Of a stretch of DNA of 64,000 nucleotides, positions 60,144 through 64,000 are shown in pieces. Within the stretch, counting starts at the first letter, position 1. Each line of letters begins with the position of its first letter. This stretch comes from Candidatus Nitrotoga sp. 1052 (lineage in GTDB: Bacteria; Pseudomonadota; Gammaproteobacteria; Burkholderiales; Gallionellaceae). A model generated the notes under the pieces. It saw only the letters and a program-made list of their open reading frames with translations, was not told the origin of the DNA and ran no database searches. Location of the stretch: assembly GCF_927312905.1 (NCBI RefSeq), contig NZ_CAKMHQ010000006.1:1-64000 (forward strand). Direction: 5' to 3'. Both the position numbers and the translations under genes were made by a program.

Positions 60144-60475
60144 TTCTTTCCTCTTTTACCCGGTTTACAGAATTGCTCGTACAACACTGCCATGACGGCC
60201 ATCGCTTCCTTGCTGGCAATGGAATAAAAGATCTGTTTGCCGTCTCGACGGGTAGTAACTAACTGTTCTTCACGCAGGACAGTCAATTGTTGAGAAAGTG
60301 TCGGCTGCCTAATGTCCAGCAAGTTTTCCAAGTCGCTGACACAATGCTCACCTTGGGTTAACTGGCATAACAATAGCAAGCGGTCTGGGTTGGCCAAGGC
60401 CTTTAGAAGCCCGCAAGCGTCAGTCGCGGAAGCGTGCAATGCATTCAGATTAAATTTTTCAATTGTGGCAGCCAT
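60140..60475 (-). CDS. ArsR family regulator, BigR/SqrR-like persulfide sensor
   Basis: A 111-residue winged-helix repressor. LLKALANPDRLLLLCQLTQG is the N-terminal helix signature, LENLLDIRQPTLSQQLTVLREEQLV the recognition helix, and TRRDGKQIFYSI the wing. Cysteines lie at DACGLL, LLCQL, EHCVSDLE and QFCKP; a pair of them matches the two-cysteine sensor arrangement of BigR/SqrR, which form a tetrasulfide bridge. It probably represses its own operon and the divergent persulfide dioxygenase until reactive sulfur appears. The frame has two ATGs; the second is used here. Confidence 0.85.
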   Translation of the reverse strand: MAATIEKFNLNALHASATDACGLLKALANPDRLLLLCQLTQGEHCVSDLENLLDIRQPTLSQQLTVLREEQLVTTRRDGKQIFYSIASKEAMAVMAVLYEQFCKPGKRGKK

Positions 60476-60518
60476 CAATTCATCCTTTTATAACAAGAAT
60501 ATTTGTTGCTAATTATAC

Positions 60519-60547
60519 ATAAATATATTATATTGTAAAATATATTG
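60519..60547. promoter_or_regulatory. Possible operator between the ArsR gene and the dioxygenase
   Basis: Two copies of the palindrome AATATATT (60522-60529 and 60539-60546), spaced 17 bases centre to centre in a very AT-rich stretch between divergent genes. The layout suits a BigR/SqrR-type repressor controlling both sides. No footprint is known; the assignment rests on position and symmetry. Confidence 0.4.
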
Positions 60548-60550
60548 TTG

Positions 60551-60631
60551 ATGATCTACTTTACGATCCATATCGTTATTGGAATCGCGTTGATTGCCTT
60601 TGCATTCCTGGCAAACGTGGATACAATTTAA
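60551..60631 (+). CDS. 26-residue membrane peptide, possible DUF2892 remnant
   Basis: ATG 60551 to TAA 60629 encodes MIYFTIHIVIGIALIAFAFL plus ANVDTI, a single hydrophobic helix. It resembles the start of the DUF2892/YgaP-like membrane domain (..R.VIG.ALIA.AF......TPWGWIG), which is often found in persulfide-related gene sets. It stops before the conserved second half. It may be a real small membrane protein or a truncated gene. TGTTG, not a good ribosome site, precedes it. Confidence 0.35.
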   Translation: MIYFTIHIVIGIALIAFAFLANVDTI

Positions 60632-60809
60632 CGACAAATAGGTGGTATTGAGGCAATCTCGTTGATTACTATATGTGTCTGACTCAACCTGTTAAACAGC
60701 TATTTCGAATCAATAGTGGCAAGCAATAATTTTAATTATCTTCTTACCAGAGCAAGTCGCATATTTGCGACGAGATCGTTTGTGAAAAACTCGAGTTAAA
60801 GGCACCGCC

Positions 60810-61559
60810 ATGATCTTCCGTCAGATGTTTGAGCCGTTATCAAGTACCTATACCTATTTGCTGGGCTGTGAGGAAACGGGACAAGCTGTCCTCATTGATC
60901 CAGTCATCGTCACGGTCGACCGTGATCTTGCCGAAGTCAGACGGCTAGGATTGACGCTGGCCTATAGTCTGGATACCCATATTCATGCAGATCACATCAC
61001 TGCCGCTCGCGAATTAAAAATAAAAGTAGGAAGCAAGATAGCGATGCCCGCTATAGATCGATTGCCTTGCGCAGATGTGGGGATTGAAGAAGGAACGCCG
61101 TTCAACGTGGGTAGCATCCAATTGCAGCCGTTGCATACCCCTGGACATACTGACGGACACTTTGCTTATCTGTCAGGCGACCGGATATTCACAGGTGACT
61201 CGTTGCTAATCGAGGGATGTGGCCGCACCGATTTTCAGAACGGCGACGCGGATGCGCTATACAAGAGCGTCAGAGAAAAACTGTTTTCTTTGCCGGACGA
61301 GTTTCTTGTTTATCCCGGTCATGATTACAAAGACAGGCGCGTTTCTTCCATAGCGCAGGAAAAGAAACGTAATCCTCGCCTAGGCGATGAGCTCACGCTG
61401 GCGCAATTCAAAGATATTATGGCGAACCTCAATTTACCATACCCTAAGTTCATTGATTTTGCAGTGCCGGGAAATAAACTGTGCGGCGTTTGTCCAGATC
61501 ATCTGCCTGAAAATCTTGAGAAATATTGTGGTCACATGACCGATAGTCCGCAAGGATAA
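60810..61559 (+). CDS. Persulfide dioxygenase (ETHE1-type metallo-beta-lactamase fold)
   Basis: A 249-residue iron enzyme that oxidises glutathione persulfide to sulfite. The metal-binding motifs are THIHADH (residues 56-62), LHTPGHTDGHFAYL, GDSLLIEGCGRTDFQNGDA (with the persulfide-dioxygenase GCGRTDFQ signature), and VYPGHDY. The C-terminus has an additional NKLCGVCPDHLPENLEKYC segment with three cysteines. It stands divergent from the ArsR/YeeE/TauE operon: reduced sulfur enters, persulfide is oxidised here, and sulfite may leave through TauE. GGCACC lies before ATG 60810; no strong ribosome site. Confidence 0.92.
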   Translation: MIFRQMFEPLSSTYTYLLGCEETGQAVLIDPVIVTVDRDLAEVRRLGLTLAYSLDTHIHADHITAARELKIKVGSKIAMPAIDRLPCADVGIEEGTPFNVGSIQLQPLHTPGHTDGHFAYLSGDRIFTGDSLLIEGCGRTDFQNGDADALYKSVREKLFSLPDEFLVYPGHDYKDRRVSSIAQEKKRNPRLGDELTLAQFKDIMANLNLPYPKFIDFAVPGNKLCGVCPDHLPENLEKYCGHMTDSPQG

Positions 61560-61723
61560 CGGGCATGGAATTGAAAAGTTGCACCATGAGTCCTTTTAAG
61601 CAAGTTGCAGATGGTGCCTCTCTATCAGGTCACAGCCGCTGAGCAAGCCAGTCGCAGCGACTCAGAAATTTCCCTGAAACATTGTTGCACTATCCTGCCT
61701 CCATATATTCACAGGAGAAGACA
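61560..61723. other. Gap before the acyltransferase remnant
   Basis: No gene. It includes the leader of the broken gene below (CACAGGAGAAGACA, a good ribosome site) and an imperfect GCACCAT...ATGGTGC pair (about 61581 and 61612). No terminator with a T tract is visible after the dioxygenase. Confidence 0.4.
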
Positions 61724-61954
61724 ATGCCTAACCTGATTCAGCAACCCTGACAGCCATACCATCTGCAAGCCTCGAGCTCCGCTACCATTGGCGCAGAAGT
61801 GAAAGAATCGCAACGACTAAGATACCAAATAGTCACATCAAAAATGAGTGTTAGTTTGAATAATGCCAATAAAGAAATTGACCGCCACATGTTTAACAAC
61901 TTTTGTGAACGCGTGCTGCCAGTCACTTTTCGTGACTGGATGAGCAAACGTTGA
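61724..61954 (+). pseudogene. Truncated GNAT N-acyltransferase (OlsB/hemolysin type) remnant
   Basis: The ribosome site AGGAGA precedes ATG 61724. The frame reads MPNLIQQP, a TGA stop (61748-61750), and then continues to TGA 61952 with EVKESQRLRYQIV, LNNANKEIDRHMFNNFCER and VTFRDWMSKR. This matches the start of the Acetyltransf_5 (PF13444) family of OlsB-like acyltransferases (..V..AQRLRY.VF..EMGA.L.....IDRD.FD..C.HL.VRD). The remaining ~170 residues are absent. OlsB-type enzymes make ornithine lipids, often under phosphate starvation, and pstS lies about 100 bases downstream. A perfect 8-bp hairpin (61919-61939) lies near its end. Confidence 0.6.
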
Positions 61955-62050
61955 CACTACTTGACGCCTAGTCTGTGTAATAATTATGTAACATAAAATG
62001 GCTATAGTTAGGGAAGCTGCTCTGTAGCGAACCTAATATTTGGAGAGAAT

Positions 62051-63097
62051 ATGACCAAACTAAATCGTTTTTTTTATATATTTGGGCTTGCCGCCTCGTT
62101 GTCGTTAGCAGTCAATGCTTCGGCCGTTAACCTCACCGGCGCAGGCGCCACCTTCCCCTATCCAATTTACGCCAAATGGGCAGATACTTATAAAACCCAA
62201 ACCGGCATCAGCCTGAATTACCAATCTATCGGTTCCGGCGGGGGCATCAAACAAATTATCGCTAGGACAGTAGATTTTGGCGCCTCAGATATGCCGTTGA
62301 AACCCGAAGAGCTGGAAAAGAACGGCCTGATGCAATTCCCGGCAGTGATGGGCGGTGTGGTGCCTGTCATCAACGTAGCCGGAGTTGCAGCCGGGCAGCT
62401 CAAACTGGATGGCAAGGTGCTGGCCGACATTTTCCTCGGCAAGATCACCAAGTGGAATGACCCGGCACTAATGGCGCTGAATGTAGGCACTAAACTGCCC
62501 AATGAAACCATCACCGTAGTACATCGCTCCGATGGTTCAGGCACCACCTTCATCTTCACCAACTACCTGTCCAAGGTTAGCCCGGAATGGAAATCTGCGG
62601 TCGGCGAAGGCACTGCTGTCTCCTGGAAAGCGGGCACTGGCGGCAAAGGCAATGAAGGCGTGGCATCTTATGTGCAGCGCATAAAAAATTCCATCGGTTA
62701 TGTGGAATATGCTTATGCTCTGCAGAATAAAATGACTTACGCACAACTAAAGAACCATGACGGCCAGTTTGTCAAACCAGATGACACCTCGTTCAAGGCT
62801 GCTGCTGCCAACGCTGATTGGGAAAAGGCTCCAGGTTTTTATGAACTGTTGACCAACGAACCAGGCAAAGAAAGCTGGCCCATCACCGGTGCCACTTTCA
62901 TTCTGATGCACAAGACGCAAGACAAACCTGAAACAGCTAAAGAGGTACTAAAGTTCTTCGACTGGGCTTACAGCAATGGCGGCAAAATGGCTGAGGCTCT
63001 GGATTATGTACCCATGCCGGAAAAAGTTCAGCAATTGGTGCGCGCCGCCTGGAAAGCACAGATCAAGGATAACAAGGGCAAGGCTTTCTGGAAATAA
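62051..63097 (+). CDS. pstS: Phosphate ABC transporter substrate-binding protein PstS
   Basis: A 348-residue periplasmic phosphate-binding protein. The signal peptide ends near NASAVN; the mature protein starts with LTGAGATFPYPIYAKWADTY. Phosphate-contacting motifs are GSGGGIKQI, DFGASDMPL and VVHRSDGSGTTFIFTNYL; SIGYVEYAYA and GKESWPITGATFILM follow. GGAGAG lies before ATG 62051. A hairpin between pstS and pstC probably makes pstS mRNA more abundant. I see no convincing full Pho box, though TGTAATAATTATGTAAC at about 61976-61992 could be a weak one. Confidence 0.96.
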   Translation: MTKLNRFFYIFGLAASLSLAVNASAVNLTGAGATFPYPIYAKWADTYKTQTGISLNYQSIGSGGGIKQIIARTVDFGASDMPLKPEELEKNGLMQFPAVMGGVVPVINVAGVAAGQLKLDGKVLADIFLGKITKWNDPALMALNVGTKLPNETITVVHRSDGSGTTFIFTNYLSKVSPEWKSAVGEGTAVSWKAGTGGKGNEGVASYVQRIKNSIGYVEYAYALQNKMTYAQLKNHDGQFVKPDDTSFKAAAANADWEKAPGFYELLTNEPGKESWPITGATFILMHKTQDKPETAKEVLKFFDWAYSNGGKMAEALDYVPMPEKVQQLVRAAWKAQIKDNKGKAFWK

Positions 63098-63153
63098 TAG
63101 TCTACTTAAGCGCTCTGGCAGCGTGTGTTTGCAAGATATAATTCTTGCTGGAT

Positions 63154-63186
63154 AAAATTTGAGGGGGCCGGGCTCCCTCAAATTTT
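63154..63186 (+). promoter_or_regulatory. Intercistronic hairpin between pstS and pstC
   Basis: Perfect 12-base arms (AAAATTTGAGGG 63154-63165 and its complement 63175-63186) with a 9-base loop that can close two further pairs. The stem is followed by GAGCAC and not a T tract, so it looks more like an mRNA-stabilising or attenuating structure than a full terminator. Confidence 0.7.
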
Positions 63187-63231
63187 GAGCACTTTTAAAA
63201 AATCATGCCGACGTTTTTACGTGAAGTACAT

Positions 63232-64000
63232 ATGAAGCGCCATAATTTGCTGGACATTCTGTTCCGCAATGTCACTCGCTTGTCTGCATTTGCCGTGCTC
63301 ATGCTGCTAGTCGCCATAATCGTTTCGTTGATAATCGGCAGCCTACCCTCCATCAAGACGTTCGGTTTCCGGTTTTTAACCAGCGCAGAATGGAATCCGG
63401 TCACGGACGAGTTTGGCGCACTCGTTCCGATAGTTGGCACGCTGGTAACCTCTGCCATCGCCTTGCTGATCGCAATCCCGGTCAGTTTCGGCATCGCGCT
63501 TTTCCTCACTGAACTGTCACCGCGCTGGTTACGCCGCCCATTGGGCATTGCCATCGAACTGCTGGCTGGTATCCCCAGCATTATTTACGGCATGTGGGGT
63601 CTGTTCGTATTTGCGCCACTATTTGCTGACTATGTACAGCCTTGGCTCATTGAAAAACTTGGTCCGCTGCCGATATTTGGGCCTTTGTTTCAGGGCATTC
63701 CCATGGGTATAGGTGTGCTCACCGCAGGCATCATTCTTGCCATCATGGTAATTCCCTTTATTGCCTCGGTGATGCGCGATGTGTTCGAAGTTGTTCCTAC
63801 CCTGCTCAAGGAATCTGCTTATGGCTTGGGCGCTACCACTTGGGAAGTGATGTGGCATGTGGTACTGCCCTATACCAAGATCGGTGTGGCCGGCGGTATT
63901 ATGCTCGGCTTGGGGCGTGCGTTGGGCGAAACAATGGCGGTCACCTTCGTCATCGGCAATGCACATAAATTGAGTGCCTCACTACTGATGCCGGGTAATA
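63232..64000 (+). CDS. pstC: Phosphate ABC transporter permease PstC, 3' truncated by window
   Basis: The frame runs off the window end. It has the hydrophobic N-terminal helix [81 protein letters not shown], and the EAA-type loop [22 protein letters not shown], then [18 protein letters not shown]. It forms the phosphate channel with PstA. ATG 63232 has GTGAAG close upstream; ATG 63205 would add nine residues and has no ribosome site. The full pst operon probably continues beyond the window. Confidence 0.93.
   Translation, partial: MKRHNLLDILFRNVTRLSAFAVLMLLVAIIVSLIIGSLPSIKTFGFRFLTSAEWNPVTDEFGALVPIVGTLVTSAIALLIAIPVSFGIALFLTELSPRWLRRPLGIAIELLAGIPSIIYGMWGLFVFAPLFADYVQPWLIEKLGPLPIFGPLFQGIPMGIGVLTAGIILAIMVIPFIASVMRDVFEVVPTLLKESAYGLGATTWEVMWHVVLPYTKIGVAGGIMLGLGRALGETMAVTFVIGNAHKLSASLLMPGN

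Noticed and set aside
61738-61947. 69-codon minus-strand frame before pstS
   Set aside because: It mirrors the plus-strand acyltransferase relic, which has a ribosome site and matches a known family.
61976-61992. Pho box upstream of pstS
   Set aside because: Only one half resembles the consensus and the spacing does not fit well, so I did not list it as a feature.

Overview
The window looks like a chromosomal stretch of a betaproteobacterium. The best clue is a gene order typical of that class on the plus strand: leuC - small entericidin - leuD - leuB - asd - fimV - truA - trpF - trpB - trpA - accD (45.5-58.4 kb). Other clues agree: lptM-lysA, glyQ-glyS-gmhB-plsC, a PEP-CTERM protein, and a Fur-controlled TonB/ExbBD plus ferric-ion ABC uptake set. 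A member of the Nitrosomonadales (Gallionellaceae or a relative) is a reasonable guess, but it is an inference from gene content; no rRNA marker is present.

Layout. 0-6.3 kb is iron uptake: the tonB 3' end, exbB, exbD and fur on plus, then fbpC, fbpB and fbpA on minus under a good Fur box. 6.3-8.8 kb has an NlpC/P60 peptidase and two tandem, very similar, apparently exported methyltransferase-like proteins. 9.1-12.0 kb is accessory: two attC-like recombination sites with the conserved inner base-bulge architecture, plus a canonical GTTAGGC core, enclose a HEPN/MltR-like gene, a FrnE-like gene and a glycine-rich gene. I read this as a small integron cassette array without integrase. 12.3-15.4 kb encodes malyl-CoA lyase and both malate thiokinase subunits. 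15.6-20.7 kb holds glycyl-tRNA synthetase, heptose phosphatase, acyltransferase and a YgjP-like metallopeptidase. 21-24 kb holds a PEP-CTERM gene behind a sigma-54 promoter, a nonsense-mutated RAYT transposase between inverted REPs, and lptM-lysA.

24.2-43.2 kb is a rearranged accessory region. It carries a papain-like peptidase fused to an alpha/beta hydrolase, a putative Na+/H+ antiporter, small lipoproteins, and a Na+/Ca2+-type antiporter gene overlapping a P2-type ATPase gene by 11 bp. The antiporter gene recurs as a broken, roughly 90% identical copy in front of a second, divergent ATPase, again with an 11-bp overlap. Between the copies are a CBS protein, a large dehydrogenase-membrane fusion, an ATPase 3' fragment, an MFS fragment, and IS256 and IS110 remnants. 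43.4-58.4 kb is housekeeping: an Atm1-type exporter, then leucine, aspartate-family and tryptophan biosynthesis, fimV, truA and accD. 58.4-61.6 kb is a sulfur/persulfide module: TauE, two YeeE half-transporters and an ArsR regulator divergent from a persulfide dioxygenase. 62-64 kb starts the phosphate operon (pstS, pstC cut by the window edge), with a truncated ornithine-lipid-type acyltransferase remnant just upstream.

The most interesting items are the attC array, the peptidase-hydrolase fusion, the CBS/dehydrogenase-membrane pair inside the cation-transport duplication, the exported methyltransferase pair, and the sigma-54/PEP-CTERM and RAYT/REP arrangements. I found no tRNA, rRNA, CRISPR array or intact transposon.
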